A DNA stretch of 64,000 nt from Streptomyces sp. AM 2-1-1 (GCF_029167645.1 NZ_CP119147.1:2790001-2854000); one strand, 5' to 3'. Shown: positions 26,693 through 36,506, counted from the first letter of the stretch. Notes: a model not told the origin generated them from the sequence alone. A program made the numbers and translations.

Positions 26693-29275
26693 TCAGCCGT
26701 CCGTGGCGATGGCCGTCAGGACGTTCATCCGGCCCGCCCGGAAGGCCGGGACGAGGGCGGCGAAGAGGCCGACGAAGGCGGAGGCGACGAAGACCGTGAT
26801 GATGGTCGCCCAGGGGATCTCCAGCGCGTTCAGCCCTTCCAGCGCGAGGAGTTGCTGGGCGGAGGCGCCCCAGCCCATCCCGAGGCCGAGTCCGAGGAGC
26901 GCGCCGAAGAGCGCGATGACCACCGACTCCAGGCGGATCATCCGGCGCAATTGCCGGCGAGAGAGACCGATCGCCCTCAACAGGCCGATCTCCCGCGTGC
27001 GTTCGACGACGGAGAGGGCGAGGGTGTTCACCACGCCGAGGACCGCGACGACGATGGCGAGTGCCAGCAGGCCGTAGACGATGTTCAGCAACTGGCCGAC
27101 CTGGTCCTTGAGATCTTCCTTGTAGTCGGCCTGGTTGCGCGGCTGGTACACCGGGTACGGGGCGAGCGCCTTCTTCAGCGCGGCGTAGGCCGTCTTCTCC
27201 TGGCCGTCCTTCGCCTGGGCGAACATCAGCAGGCTGTCGGGGAGTTGGTCGGCCGCGATGTGCTTCGCCGCGGTGGCGCGGCTGATGTACTTCGCGCCGC
27301 CGTCGATGCTGGTGTCGTCGGAGGTGATCGCGGCGACCTTCAGCCGCGCCGTCCCGCCCGCCCTGAAGGCCACGGTGAGGGTGTCGCCGACCTTCACGCC
27401 GTGCTTCTCGGCGTAGTCGCCGCCGACCGAGACCGAGTCCTCGCTGTAGGCGGCGGCGAGGTCGCCGGAGAGGACTTCGCGGTGGACGTCCTGCTGGTAG
27501 CTGGGGTCGGCGGCGACCAGACCCTCGTCGTCCTTGCCGCCGTCGGGGGAGGTGACGGTGGCGTCGAGGTAGGCGTAGTGGGTGACGTGTTCCAGACCGG
27601 GGACGGCTTCGACGGCCTTGGCGGCCTGGGGCACGATCGGCTGGCCGTCGGCGGTCTGCACGATGAAGTCCGCGCCGACCGACTTGTCCAGCTCGTCGGT
27701 GACGGAGGCGACCATGGACGCGCCGACGACCGAGAGGCAGGCCACCAGGGCGAGGCCGATCATCAGGGCCGCGCCGGTCGCCCCGGTACGGCGCGGGTTG
27801 CGCAGAGCGTTGCGTTCGGCCAGGCGGCCGACCGGGCCGAAGAGCCGGAGCAGGACCGCGCTGAGCCCCCGTACGACGACTCCGGCGAGCAGCGGGCCGA
27901 TCACGATGAACCCGATGAGGGTGAGGACGACGCCGGCGCCCAGCAGGTACGAACCGTCGCTCGCCTCGTCGGCGCGCGCGGTCGCCCAGAGGGCGGCGGC
28001 GCCGGCGCCGGTGAGGACGATGCCGAGGGCGGCGCGGACGCGTCCGGCCTGGCCGTCGGCGGGGGTTCCGGCGTCCCGCAGGGCGGCCATCGGCGACACC
28101 TTCCCGGCGCGCCGGGCGGGTACGTACGCGGCGAGCACGGTGACGATGATGCCGAGCGCCAGACCCACGACGGGGGTGGTCCAGGCGACGGTGAGGTCGT
28201 CGGTGGAGAGCTCCATGCCGACGGCGCCCATCAGCTGCATGAGGCCGACGGCGAGTCCGACGCCGGCCGCGACGCCGAGGGCGGAGCCGACGATGCCGAG
28301 GAGGAGGGCTTCGACGAGCACCGACCGGTTGACCTGACGGCGGCTGGAGCCGATGGCGCGCATCAGGCCGAGTTCGCGGGTGCGCTGGGCGACCAGCATG
28401 GAGAAGGTGTTGACGATGAGGAAGATGCCGACGAGGAAGGCGATCCCGGCGAAGCCGAGCATCGCGTACTTCATCACGTTCAGGAAGGACCCCATGGAGT
28501 CCTTGCTGTCCTCGGCCGATTCGGCCTGCGTCTTCAGCGTGTAGAGGGAGGTGTCGCCGAGCGCGGCGGCGACGTTGGCCTTCAGCTCCTGGTCGCTGAC
28601 GCCCTTCTCGGCGGTGACGCTGATCATGCTGTAGGCGTCGGGGCGGCCGAGCAGCTTCTCCTGGGCGGTCGCGGTGTCGAAGTAGGCGACCGCCGCACCG
28701 GGGTTGGTGACGGTGAACTCGGCGATGCCCACGATCTTCGCCCTGAGGTCGCCGGCCGCGGTGATGGTGCGCAGTTCGTCGCCGAGCTCCAGCCCGTGCT
28801 TGTCGGCGGTTCCGGCGTCGATCATCATCTCGGTCGGGCCGCGCGGGGCGTGGCCCGAGCTGATCTTCATCGAACGCAGGTCGTTGCGCGTCCAGTTGCC
28901 CGCGATGGTGGGGGCCCCGGTGTCCGGGCTGAGGTTCTTGTCGTGGCTGTCGACGAGGGTCACCTGGAGGGTGGTCACCTGGCCCTCGGCGTCCTTGACG
29001 CCCTCGGCCTTCCCGACCTGGGCGAGGACGGACGCCGGCATGGTCTGCGGCTTGCCGTGGTCGGGCTCGGCGTCGGACTCCTCAGCGGCCTTGAGGCCGA
29101 CGGAGACGTCGGGCGAGGAGACGGTGAAGAGCTTGTCGAACGTGGTGTTCATGGTGTCGGTGAAGACGAGGGTGCCGCAGACGAAGGCCACCGACAGCAG
29201 GACGGCGACGGCCGAGAGGGCCATCCGTCCCTTGTGCGCGAGGAAGTTGCGCAGCGAGGTCTTCCAGACGGTCAT
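26693..29275 (-). CDS. ABC transporter permease, FtsX/MacB-type
   Basis: An 860-residue permease with two FtsX repeats. It has an N-terminal TM (MALSAVAVLLSVAFVCGTLVF), a large extracellular domain, three TMs (about residues 270-410), a central TM pair, a second extracellular domain, and three C-terminal TMs ending TIITVFVASAFVGLFAALVPAFRAGR. The paired motifs RTRELGLMRAIGSSRRQV and RTREIGLLRAIGLSRRQL mark the duplicated coupling segments. It overlaps the ATPase gene by ATGA (29272-29275), so they form one exporter, likely for lipids, peptides or antimicrobials. Confidence 0.92.
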   Translation of the reverse strand: MTVWKTSLRNFLAHKGRMALSAVAVLLSVAFVCGTLVFTDTMNTTFDKLFTVSSPDVSVGLKAAEESDAEPDHGKPQTMPASVLAQVGKAEGVKDAEGQVTTLQVTLVDSHDKNLSPDTGAPTIAGNWTRNDLRSMKISSGHAPRGPTEMMIDAGTADKHGLELGDELRTITAAGDLRAKIVGIAEFTVTNPGAAVAYFDTATAQEKLLGRPDAYSMISVTAEKGVSDQELKANVAAALGDTSLYTLKTQAESAEDSKDSMGSFLNVMKYAMLGFAGIAFLVGIFLIVNTFSMLVAQRTRELGLMRAIGSSRRQVNRSVLVEALLLGIVGSALGVAAGVGLAVGLMQLMGAVGMELSTDDLTVAWTTPVVGLALGIIVTVLAAYVPARRAGKVSPMAALRDAGTPADGQAGRVRAALGIVLTGAGAAALWATARADEASDGSYLLGAGVVLTLIGFIVIGPLLAGVVVRGLSAVLLRLFGPVGRLAERNALRNPRRTGATGAALMIGLALVACLSVVGASMVASVTDELDKSVGADFIVQTADGQPIVPQAAKAVEAVPGLEHVTHYAYLDATVTSPDGGKDDEGLVAADPSYQQDVHREVLSGDLAAAYSEDSVSVGGDYAEKHGVKVGDTLTVAFRAGGTARLKVAAITSDDTSIDGGAKYISRATAAKHIAADQLPDSLLMFAQAKDGQEKTAYAALKKALAPYPVYQPRNQADYKEDLKDQVGQLLNIVYGLLALAIVVAVLGVVNTLALSVVERTREIGLLRAIGLSRRQLRRMIRLESVVIALFGALLGLGLGMGWGASAQQLLALEGLNALEIPWATIITVFVASAFVGLFAALVPAFRAGRMNVLTAIATDG

Positions 29276-30060
29276 GACGTCCGCCCGCGGGTGTCGAAGT
29301 TCTTCATGCGGTCCAGGACCTGGTCGGCCGTGGGGTTGCGCATCTCGTCGACGATCTTGCCGTCGGCGAGGTACAGCACCCGGTCCGCGTAGGAGGCGGC
29401 GACCGGGTCGTGGGTGACCATGACGATGGTCTGGCCCAGCTGGTCGACGGAGGTGCGGAGGAAGGACAGCACCTCGGCGCCGGCCCGTGAGTCGAGGTTG
29501 CCGGTCGGCTCGTCCCCGAAGATGATCTCGGGCCGGGCGGCCAGGGCGCGGGCGACCGCGACGCGCTGCTGCTGGCCGCCGGAGAGCTGGGTCGGCCGGT
29601 GCTTCAGCCGGTCACCGAGGCCCACGGTCTCCACGACCTGCTGGAGCCAGGCGGCGTCGGGCCTGCGGCCGGCGATGTCCATCGGCAGCGTGATGTTCTC
29701 CAGCGCGTTGAGCGTCGGCAGCAGGTTGAACGCCTGGAAGATGAAGCCGATGCGGTCGCGGCGGAGCTGGGTGAGCTTCTTGTCCTTGAGGCCGGTGATC
29801 ATCGTCTCGTCGAGGAAGATCTCGCCGGAGGTCACCGTGTCGAGTCCGGCCAGGCAGTGCATCAGCGTCGACTTGCCGGAGCCCGACGGGCCCATGATCG
29901 CGGTGAACTCACCGCGTGCGATGTCGACGTCGACGTGGTCGAGGGCGACGACCCGGGTCTCGCCCGTGCCGTACGCCTTCACCACCTGACGTGCTCGTGT
30001 TGCCACGGCAGTCCGTTCTCCGGCGCCCCCGTGCCTGGGATTGGTCACAGCCGTCGTCAC
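29272..30060 (-). CDS. ABC transporter ATP-binding protein (MacB/LolD type)
   Basis: A 262-residue ATPase with Walker A GPSGSGKST, Q-loop FIFQAFNLLPTLNALENI, signature LSGGQQQRVAVARAL, Walker B IIFGDEPTGNLDS and switch VTHDP. The GTG start at 30060 has GGAGGAG upstream. Partner of the overlapping FtsX-type permease. The sequence gives no cargo. Confidence 0.94.
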   Translation of the reverse strand: MTTAVTNPRHGGAGERTAVATRARQVVKAYGTGETRVVALDHVDVDIARGEFTAIMGPSGSGKSTLMHCLAGLDTVTSGEIFLDETMITGLKDKKLTQLRRDRIGFIFQAFNLLPTLNALENITLPMDIAGRRPDAAWLQQVVETVGLGDRLKHRPTQLSGGQQQRVAVARALAARPEIIFGDEPTGNLDSRAGAEVLSFLRTSVDQLGQTIVMVTHDPVAASYADRVLYLADGKIVDEMRNPTADQVLDRMKNFDTRGRTS

Positions 30061-30393
30061 GATTCTTCTCCTCCGGGGTTGGGCGTACGCCGCCCAGCGA
30101 ACGCGGTGAACCCCACCCGTCCACCGTCACCGGCCGCACTCCGCGACCTGATGAATACGCTAGGGATGACGTGCCCCGATCACCTCGTCCACGGGGAGGA
30201 CCGCCCCCTTGGGCCCTGGGGGGAGGTCCCCCTAGGGGTCGGCCGCGAGCCCCTCGTCCTGGAGACGGTGGGGCTAGCCCCCCACTCCTCCCGCCGGACG
30301 GCGGGACGGCCCCCGGTGCTCATCGTCCTGACCGCGCACCGGACGGAATGAGACAGTGGGCCCCGGCAGGTACGTGCAGGGGGAAGGAACACC
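30061..30393. promoter_or_regulatory. Divergent promoter region, ABC exporter / MFS pump
   Basis: 333 bp without a gene. It contains a bulged hairpin, GGACC/GGTCC (30198-30202 with 30225-30229) enclosing CCCCC/GGGGG (30204-30208 with 30218-30222). An alternative pairing AGGTCCCCCT/AGGGG lies just after it. No named regulatory motif recognised. Confidence 0.4.
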
Positions 30394-31986
30394 GTGGGCG
30401 CCACCAGCAGTACGGACGGCGGCCCCGACGCGGGCCGCAGCCCGGAGCCCGTACCCGAGGCCGCCGTGCCTCCGGCTCCGCGGGGGCGCGGGCCCGTCGT
30501 GGCGGCCCTGATGGTGGCGATGGCGCTGGCCGCCGTGGACGGCACCGTCGTCTCCACGGCGGTACCCCGGATCGTCGGCGACCTCGGCGGCTTCTCGGTC
30601 TTCTCCTGGCTGTTCTCCGGCTACCTGCTGGCGGTGACCGTCACGCTGCCGGTGTACGGGAAGCTCTCCGACACCTTCGGCCGCAAGCCCGTCCTCGTGG
30701 GCGGCATCGTCCTGTTCGTGCTCGGTTCGCTGCTCTGCGCGGGCGCGTGGAGCATGACGGCCCTGATCGCCTTCCGGGTCGTCCAGGGCCTGGGCGGCGG
30801 AGCGCTCCAGGGCACGGTGCAGACCATCGCCGCCGACCTCTATCCGCTCGAGGAACGCCCGAAGATCCAGGCGAAACTCTCCACGGTCTGGGCCACCTCG
30901 TCCGTCGCGGGCCCCGCGATCGGCGGCCTTCTCTCCACGTACGCGGACTGGCGCTGGATCTTCCTGGTGAACCTGCCGGTCGGCGCCCTCGCGCTCTGGC
31001 TGGTCGTCCGCCACTTCCACGAGCCGGCCAGGCCGCGTCCCGCCGTCCGCCCCCGGATCGACTGGGCGGGCGCGCTCACCATCTTCTGCGGCACCGCGCT
31101 GCTGCTGACCGCGCTGGTGCAGGGCGGTGTCGCCTGGGACTGGCTCTCGGCCCCCTCGCTGGCCCTCTTCGGGGCGAGCGCCGTCCTCGTCGCGCTGACG
31201 GTCCTGGTGGAACGCCGTGCCGCCGACCCGATCGTGCCGGGCTGGGTGTGGCGGCGGCGCCCGATCGCCTCGGTCAACCTGGCCCTGGCCGCGATGGGGC
31301 TGCTGATGGTGGCCCCGACGGTCTTCCTGCCGACGTACGCGCAGTCGGTCCTCGGTCTCGGGGCGATACCCGCCGGCTTCGTGCTCTCGGTGATGACGCT
31401 GACCTGGCCGGTGTCGGCGGCCCTGTCGAACCGGGTGTACGGACGCATCGGTTTCCGCTTCACCGCGATGACCGGGATGGGCTGCGCGCTGCTGGTCCTC
31501 CTCGCGTTCACCGCGCTCCCCTATCCGGGGGCGGTGTGGCAGCCGGTGCTGATCATGCTGCTCCTCGGCGCCTCGCTCGGCCTCTTCCAACTCCCGCTGA
31601 TCATCGGCGTCCAGTCGACGGTGGGCTGGGCGGAGCGGGGGACGACGACGGCGTCCGTCCTCTTCTGCCGGCAGCTCGGCCAGTCGCTGGGGGCCGCGCT
31701 CTTCGGTGCGGTCGCCAACGCGACCCTGGCCTCCCGGCTCGGCGACGCTCCCGCCGCCGGGCTCCCCGGGGACCTCGACTCCGTCGCGCGTGCGCTGGAG
31801 GACCCGGGCACCCTGACGGCTTCGGCCGCCGACACCCTGCGGCGTGCGGTGGACGCGGCGGTGGACCACGTGTACCTCGGCGCGGCGGCCGCGGCGGCGC
31901 TCGCCCTGCTCGTCCTGGTCTGCGTGACCCCTCGTGACTTCCCGGCCGTCGCCGAGGAGACCGCTGCCGCACCCGCGGACGGCTGA
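30394..31986 (+). CDS. MFS drug transporter, DHA2 (EmrB/QacA) family
   Basis: A 530-residue, 14-TM proton-coupled multidrug exporter. The first helix contains VAMALAAVDGTVVSTAVPRI (DHA2 motif D1, Asp in the membrane), loop 2-3 has YGKLSDTFGRKPV (motif A), and helix 5 has SSVAGPAIGGLLSTYADWRWIF (motif C, then W-R-W-I-F). The GTG at 30394 follows GAAGGA. Its direction is away from the FtsX exporter, and no regulator is adjacent. Confidence 0.92.
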   Translation: MGATSSTDGGPDAGRSPEPVPEAAVPPAPRGRGPVVAALMVAMALAAVDGTVVSTAVPRIVGDLGGFSVFSWLFSGYLLAVTVTLPVYGKLSDTFGRKPVLVGGIVLFVLGSLLCAGAWSMTALIAFRVVQGLGGGALQGTVQTIAADLYPLEERPKIQAKLSTVWATSSVAGPAIGGLLSTYADWRWIFLVNLPVGALALWLVVRHFHEPARPRPAVRPRIDWAGALTIFCGTALLLTALVQGGVAWDWLSAPSLALFGASAVLVALTVLVERRAADPIVPGWVWRRRPIASVNLALAAMGLLMVAPTVFLPTYAQSVLGLGAIPAGFVLSVMTLTWPVSAALSNRVYGRIGFRFTAMTGMGCALLVLLAFTALPYPGAVWQPVLIMLLLGASLGLFQLPLIIGVQSTVGWAERGTTTASVLFCRQLGQSLGAALFGAVANATLASRLGDAPAAGLPGDLDSVARALEDPGTLTASAADTLRRAVDAAVDHVYLGAAAAAALALLVLVCVTPRDFPAVAEETAAAPADG

Positions 31987-32180
31987 GCGCCTCGGGCGGC
32001 CGCCGACCCGCACCACGCTCCCGCCGAGGTCTCCAACTGGCCTAAATACCACCACTGTTCGGCCATTCTGCGGCCGCCACCACCTACTCACTGGTAACTT
32101 CGCCACGATTCCACCACCACCGCTCCGCCCGCGTGCCTCGCCGTCCCCTCGTACCGGCTCATGCAAGGAGCAGCTCTGCC

Positions 32181-32672
32181 ATGCACCCCGAGCACGACGA
32201 GTCCCCCGCGCACCGGGAGCCGCATCGGCTCCCGCCTCCTCCGCCGCCGTTCCAGCGGGACTACCTGCTTCCCTGGCAGAGTTCCCCGCCGCCGGTTCCG
32301 CCGCCACCGCGCCGCCCCGGGCCGAGGGGGACGCGTGCGCAGGCGCCGGGCCGCCACCGGGATCTGCGGCGGCTGCGCACCTCGTACCGGACGCTGCGGC
32401 GGCGCTCCGCCGTCACGGTGCTCGGCTTCTTCACCGTCTTCCTGGCTCTCTCCGCGTACGCACCCACACTGATGGCCCGGGACGCCGGCTTCGGCGGTCT
32501 CACGATCGGGCTGCTCCTCGCGCTGGTCCAACTACCCCTCGTCCTGCTCTCCTTGGTGCGGTACGAGCGCACCGCACGGCGCACCGTGGATCCGCTCGCC
32601 GCCGAGCTGCGGCAGCGCGGCCGGCGTACCGATCCCGTCGTCCGGCCGAGCAGTTGGGGAACCGACCGGTGA
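32181..32672 (+). CDS. DUF485-family membrane protein
   Basis: A 163-residue protein: a Pro-rich cytoplasmic N-terminus of about 60 residues, then a DUF485 domain, YRTLRRRSAVTVLGFFTVFLALSAYAP and LTIGLLLALVQLPLVLLSLVRYERTA (two TM helices). DUF485 genes usually precede ActP-type symporters, and here the next gene overlaps its stop. AAGGAG lies 11 nt before the ATG. Confidence 0.88.
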   Translation: MHPEHDESPAHREPHRLPPPPPPFQRDYLLPWQSSPPPVPPPPRRPGPRGTRAQAPGRHRDLRRLRTSYRTLRRRSAVTVLGFFTVFLALSAYAPTLMARDAGFGGLTIGLLLALVQLPLVLLSLVRYERTARRTVDPLAAELRQRGRRTDPVVRPSSWGTDR

Positions 32673-34279
32673 AGGGGTTCGACGACTCCGCGCAGGCGAT
32701 GTCCCTCGTCGTGTTCATCGCCGTCGCCACGATCGTGCTGCTGCTCTGCGTGCTGTCCGGTCCCGACCGGGACGACCTGGAGGACTTCTACACCGGCTAC
32801 GGCGATCTGGCGCCGCTCCGCAACGGCCTCGCCATCGCCGGCGACTACCTCTCCGCCGCGACGGTCCTCAGCACCACCGGCATCATCGCGCTCACCGGCC
32901 ACGACGGGCTGGTCCTCATGCTGAGTACGGTCCTCTCCCTGCTCCTGCTGATGTTCCTGCTGGCCGAACCCCTGCGCAACGCGGGGCGGTTCACCCTGGG
33001 CGACGTCCTCGCGCGCCGTTCCCCCGGGCGTGCGGTGCGCATCACCGCGTGCACGGTCACGCTCGTCGCCCTTGTACCCTTCATGGCGGTCCAACTGGCG
33101 GGCAGCGGCTCCCTCCTCTCCTTCATCCTCGGCTTCGACAGCTCCGGGTTCCGTACCGGGACGATCGCCGCCGTCGGCGCGGTGATGATCAGCTACGCGG
33201 CGATCGGCGGGATGCGGTCCACCGCGCTGATCCAGATCATGAAGACGGTGACGCTCCTCGGTGCGGGGCTGCTCATCTCCGTACTGATCCTGGACCGCTT
33301 CCAGTGGGACACCGGCGCCCTGCTCGCCGCCGCCCAGCGGCGCAGCGGAGCCGGGGACGCGTATCTGCGGGCGGGGCTGCAGTTCGGGGGCGACGACCTC
33401 GACATGATCAGCTCCGAGCTGACCGTGGTGTTCGGCGCCGCCTGCCTGCCGCACATCATCATGCGGATGGCGAGCGTCAACAGCGCCCGGGCGGTGCGCC
33501 GTTCGCTCTCCTGGGCGGTCTCGGCGGTGGTCCTCGTCTGCGCCTTCCTCACCGTGATCGGTTTCGGTGCCGCCGCCCTGGTCGGCCACAGCGCCATCGC
33601 GGCAGGCGGCAACCAGGGCAGCAGCGCGATCCTCCAGGTGAGCAGCGTGGTCGCGGGCGGTGGCCGCACCGGGGCACTGATCGCGACGACGATGACCACG
33701 GCGATCTTCCTCACGCTGCTCGCCTCGGTCGCCGGGATGACCCTGGCCTGCGCGAACTCGCTGGCCCACGACCTCTTCGCGCACGGCCTGCCCGGCAAGG
33801 ACCGGCCCGGCCCCGCGCCCCGTACCGAGATCATGACCGCCCAGGCGGCGGCGATCGGCGTCGGCGTCCTCGCGACGGCGCTCGCGGTCGTCGCGCGCCA
33901 CTGGAACGTGCAGGCGCTGGCGATCTTCTCCTTCTGCGTGGGCGCCTCGGCCCTCGCACCGGCGCTGATGTTCAGCCTGTTCTGGCGCCGCTTCACCCGC
34001 ACGGGGCTGCTCTGCACCCTGATCGTCGGCACCACCGGGGTGGTGGTGCTCATGACGGGGACCAACCTGGTCTCCGGAACCCCGGGGGCGGTCTTCCCGG
34101 ACGTGGACGCGAACTGGTTCCCGTACACGACGACCGGCCTGGTCTCCATCCCGCTGGGCTTCCTCGCGGGCTGGCTGGGCACCGTCCTCGGCCGCCGCCC
34201 CGCAGCCGAGGAACGCCGCCGCTACGAGCGGGTCGAGCCGTGGATCCTCGCGGGCACACCCCCGGTGGAGCGCCGGTAG
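32669..34279 (+). CDS. Sodium:solute symporter (ActP-like acetate/monocarboxylate permease)
   Basis: A 536-residue SSS-family transporter with about 13 TM helices. It contains DLEDFYTGYGDLAPLRNGLAIAGDYLSAAT (Na+-site region), YAAIGGMRSTALIQIMKTV, CLPHIIMRMASVNSARAVRRSLSWA and ATTMTTAIFLTLLASVAGMTLACANSLAHDLF, all typical of ActP/MctP members. The GTG at 32669 overlaps the DUF485 stop (GTGA), showing translational coupling. The likely cargo is acetate or another short monocarboxylate. Confidence 0.92.
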   Translation: MKGFDDSAQAMSLVVFIAVATIVLLLCVLSGPDRDDLEDFYTGYGDLAPLRNGLAIAGDYLSAATVLSTTGIIALTGHDGLVLMLSTVLSLLLLMFLLAEPLRNAGRFTLGDVLARRSPGRAVRITACTVTLVALVPFMAVQLAGSGSLLSFILGFDSSGFRTGTIAAVGAVMISYAAIGGMRSTALIQIMKTVTLLGAGLLISVLILDRFQWDTGALLAAAQRRSGAGDAYLRAGLQFGGDDLDMISSELTVVFGAACLPHIIMRMASVNSARAVRRSLSWAVSAVVLVCAFLTVIGFGAAALVGHSAIAAGGNQGSSAILQVSSVVAGGGRTGALIATTMTTAIFLTLLASVAGMTLACANSLAHDLFAHGLPGKDRPGPAPRTEIMTAQAAAIGVGVLATALAVVARHWNVQALAIFSFCVGASALAPALMFSLFWRRFTRTGLLCTLIVGTTGVVVLMTGTNLVSGTPGAVFPDVDANWFPYTTTGLVSIPLGFLAGWLGTVLGRRPAAEERRRYERVEPWILAGTPPVERR

Positions 34280-34381
34280 GCCGATCGGGGCGCCGCTCCC
34301 CGTTCCGCTCGTCGCGGCGCTCGTGTGCGTCGGCCGCCTGTTCGACCCGAGCCGGCAGCAGTCGCCGTGGGGTGCCGGGGG

Positions 34382-34612
34382 TCAGAGTTCGGTCCGTCGA
34401 CGGCGTGCGGATCGGTTGGCCACCAGGAGGCATACCCACACGACGGGTTGCGCGGCTGCGAAGACGACCTGTCCGGCAGTGGCACCCGCACCCACCCGCC
34501 AGACCAACAGGCCGACGCTGGTGAAGAGCAACGGCCAGTAGATCGACGGCCCCCAGCGGTTACCGGCCTTGGTCCATTCCGGCGCGGTGTACGGATCAGA
34601 ACGTCGAGTCAC
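34382..34612 (-). CDS. Small two-TM membrane protein
   Basis: A 76-residue protein starting at a GTG with GGGGGAGG 5 nt upstream: RRSDPYTAPEW, then two helices (SIYWPLLFTSVGLLVWRVG and GQVVFAAAQPVVWVCLLVA) and a basic tail. No known domain. It is convergent with the symporter gene. Confidence 0.65.
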   Translation of the reverse strand: MTRRSDPYTAPEWTKAGNRWGPSIYWPLLFTSVGLLVWRVGAGATAGQVVFAAAQPVVWVCLLVANRSARRRRTEL

Positions 34613-35180
34613 GCATGCCTCCCCCGTCGGGACGAGCATTCCCCCGCCGCCTCGCTGCATTCGTCCGTCGACTGAGCATGGTCGCCATGCCACGGGTGAC
34701 GTCGGCGAGACGCGTCGCACGGGGCGCACGTTCCGTGGAGGGAGATGGTCGACCTCTCAACTCATCAGCTCGGGTGACTCATTGGCGACGACCGCGCCTG
34801 CGCGGGCGCCGACCCTCGGCCACCACCGAACGCAGGCGCCCACCCGACGGGCGCCCGACCCCGACGGACGGACGGTCGACCAGGCACAGGCCACCTCTCG
34901 AACTCCCGTCGAACGCGGTAGGGCACGACTCATGTCCTGGCGGATATCCCGAAGATCGCGAGGCAGCCCGAGCCGCCTGGCGTCCATCACGAAGGCCGTC
35001 CCCACCTCGAGAGACGACGCTGAGAACGCCCGTGCGCACTTCCTGCCGACGATCCGACCCCGTGAACTTCCGCTCAATCTGCCAGTTCATGTACGGGAGA
35101 GCCCGGCTTGAGAACCCCCTCCGGTATCTCACCCGAGTCACATGTTCCCTCGACGAGCCCGATAAAGAAGGGTTGGCTGG
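34613..35180. other. Gene-free stretch at the edge of a decayed region
   Basis: 568 bp with no supportable gene. Overlapping frames of 100-180 codons on both strands lack RBSs, codon bias and recognisable domains. G+C is lower than average toward 35.1 kb. A short palindrome, TTGGCTG/CAGCCAA (35173-35188), spans the end of the next transposase remnant. Confidence 0.5.
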
Positions 35181-35702
35181 TCAGCCAAGGTTGGGGAGGG
35201 ATGCGAGTCGTTGGGTCTCGGTGGTGATGAGGTCGGTCCGGGGCCAGTGGTGGGCGGATCTCGGATGGCGGCGGCGGGCAGTGGTGATGATCTGGGCGGC
35301 AGCGGAGAAGAGACGGAGCCGTAGCCGACGGGGTTCCCCTGTACGGGCGTCGCCGGTCAGGGCGAGCATGGGCATCCAGGCGAGCAGGTCCAGGGCGATC
35401 TGGACGATCTCCGGCCGGATCTGGTCCTGTGCCGTCTTGTGCAGGGGCAGGTTGTGCAGGCTGGTGGCCCGGGCGGCGCTAATGCGGTCCTCGGCACGTG
35501 CCCACTGGCGGTGTCGTAGTTCGAGTGCGGCGATCGGGATGTTGACGGTGTTCGTGGCGAACGCGGTGAGCCGCAGTCCGTCAGTGTCGGTGAACCGCAA
35601 CTGGTCTCCGGGGCGCGGGCGTTCTTTGCGGACGATCAGCCGCAAGCCCTGCGGCCAGCCCTTGAGGACGTTGCCGCCGAGTTCGGCGACCCACCTGGGA
35701 AG
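35181..35702 (-). pseudogene. 5'-truncated IS1380-family transposase
   Basis: The C-terminal ~170 residues of an IS1380-type transposase: GWPQGLRLIVRKERPRPGDQ, FTDTDGLRLTAFATN, IAALELRHRQWARAEDRI, LHNLPLHKTAQDQIRPEIVQ, ALDLLAWMPMLALTG and PRRLRLRLFSAAAQII. The N-terminal two thirds with the first catalytic residues are missing. The open frame extends to 35801 through unrelated sequence. Confidence 0.85.
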
Positions 35703-35743
35703 TGCCTCCGACGGCGACAGGAACAAGGGCCTCCACAATCCTT
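35698..35743. repeat. Imperfect direct repeat, copy 1
   Basis: AGTGCCTCCGACGGCG followed by a diverged CAGGAA-AAGG-CCTC-CAATCCT. The same arrangement is found at 36461-36506; the two copies flank the hypothetical gene at 35840-36313. The first 16 nt are identical. Confidence 0.6.
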
Positions 35744-35839
35744 GGGTCGGGCCCCTCAGGGTTGGCCCGCTCGTCTCTCCTTGCTTGCGCCTCGCCACCA
35801 CGAGCCGGCTTGTCAGAGCCGTCCGATAGCTTCCTGATC

Positions 35840-36313
35840 ATGGGGAACTCAAGCGGATCATTGACGACCCGGTCCACCGGGGAGCTGCACCAGCTCATGC
35901 GGGCAGCAGGATTCACGGGTCTGGAAGACACGGAGGCGTTGGCGGAGGGCTGGCAGGTGACGGGCTTCGCTGAGGCTGGACAGCGCAGCCTGGCCGACCT
36001 TGTCCAGAGAACGGGGACACCGGCGGTCATGGTGTCCTTCCTGGACAGCGATGTGGGGTTTGTCGAGGCTGTCACGCCGGACGGCAGCAGCTGGGAGGGC
36101 CTACTGAACCGCGAGATGGCGAAGAGCTACGAGATCCCTCTGGAGCACTTCCCCGTCGAACCCGCCGTCGCCGGGGCACTCGCCTGGTCGGCTGCCGCCG
36201 GACTCACGCCCGACGAGAAAGCGATCCGGCAGACGCTCACCGGGTCGGCTCTGTTCGCGGAACAGCTCTCCTCTGCGCTTCTGGTCGCCCTGGGGCTACC
36301 CGGCGCGACCTAG
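35840..36313 (+). CDS. Hypothetical protein in the accessory region
   Basis: A 157-residue soluble acidic protein: TGELHQLMRAAGFTGLEDTEALAEGW, TPAVMVSFLDSDVGFVEAVTPDG, then a helical C-terminus. No known domain is recognised. The ATG at 35840 has no RBS, but a TAGCTT -10-like box ends 7 nt upstream, pointing to a leaderless transcript. Codon use is less G/C-biased than the core genes. Flanked by transposase remnants and by the 46-bp imperfect repeat, so probably acquired. Confidence 0.6.
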   Translation: MGNSSGSLTTRSTGELHQLMRAAGFTGLEDTEALAEGWQVTGFAEAGQRSLADLVQRTGTPAVMVSFLDSDVGFVEAVTPDGSSWEGLLNREMAKSYEIPLEHFPVEPAVAGALAWSAAAGLTPDEKAIRQTLTGSALFAEQLSSALLVALGLPGAT

Positions 36314-36343
36314 CCTTCCAGACAAGGTCGATGCGGAATTCCT

Positions 36344-36480
36344 CTACGCGTCACGGTCATTCCGCAGAGCCTGCATGAGCCAGGGGTACACCGGGATCAG
36401 GTTCGGTACTACCTGCCAACCGTTGACGTGCACGATCTGGGACGATGGAGGGCTTCCCCCGGGAGTGCCTCCGACGGCGC
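36344..36480 (-). pseudogene. Possible C-terminal gene remnant
   Basis: On the minus strand one frame reads SQIVHVNGWQVVPNLIPVY then PWLMQALRNDRDA and a stop. It looks protein-like but has no start and joins the repeat copy at 36461-36506. Probably the tail of a truncated gene; family unknown. Confidence 0.3.
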
Positions 36481-36506
36481 AGGAAAAAGGACCTCGGCAA
36501 TCCTCA
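36461..36506. repeat. Imperfect direct repeat, copy 2
   Basis: Second copy of the AGTGCCTCCGACGGCG repeat (identity block at 36464-36479), 763 bp from copy 1 in the same orientation. Confidence 0.6.

Noticed and set aside
26423..29392. 989-codon frame opposite the FtsX permease
   Set aside because: Repetitive Asp/Gly/Glu/Arg composition typical of antisense reads in high-G+C DNA.
34757..35141. Overlapping 100-120-codon minus-strand frames
   Set aside because: No RBS, no codon bias, no recognisable family; likely non-coding.
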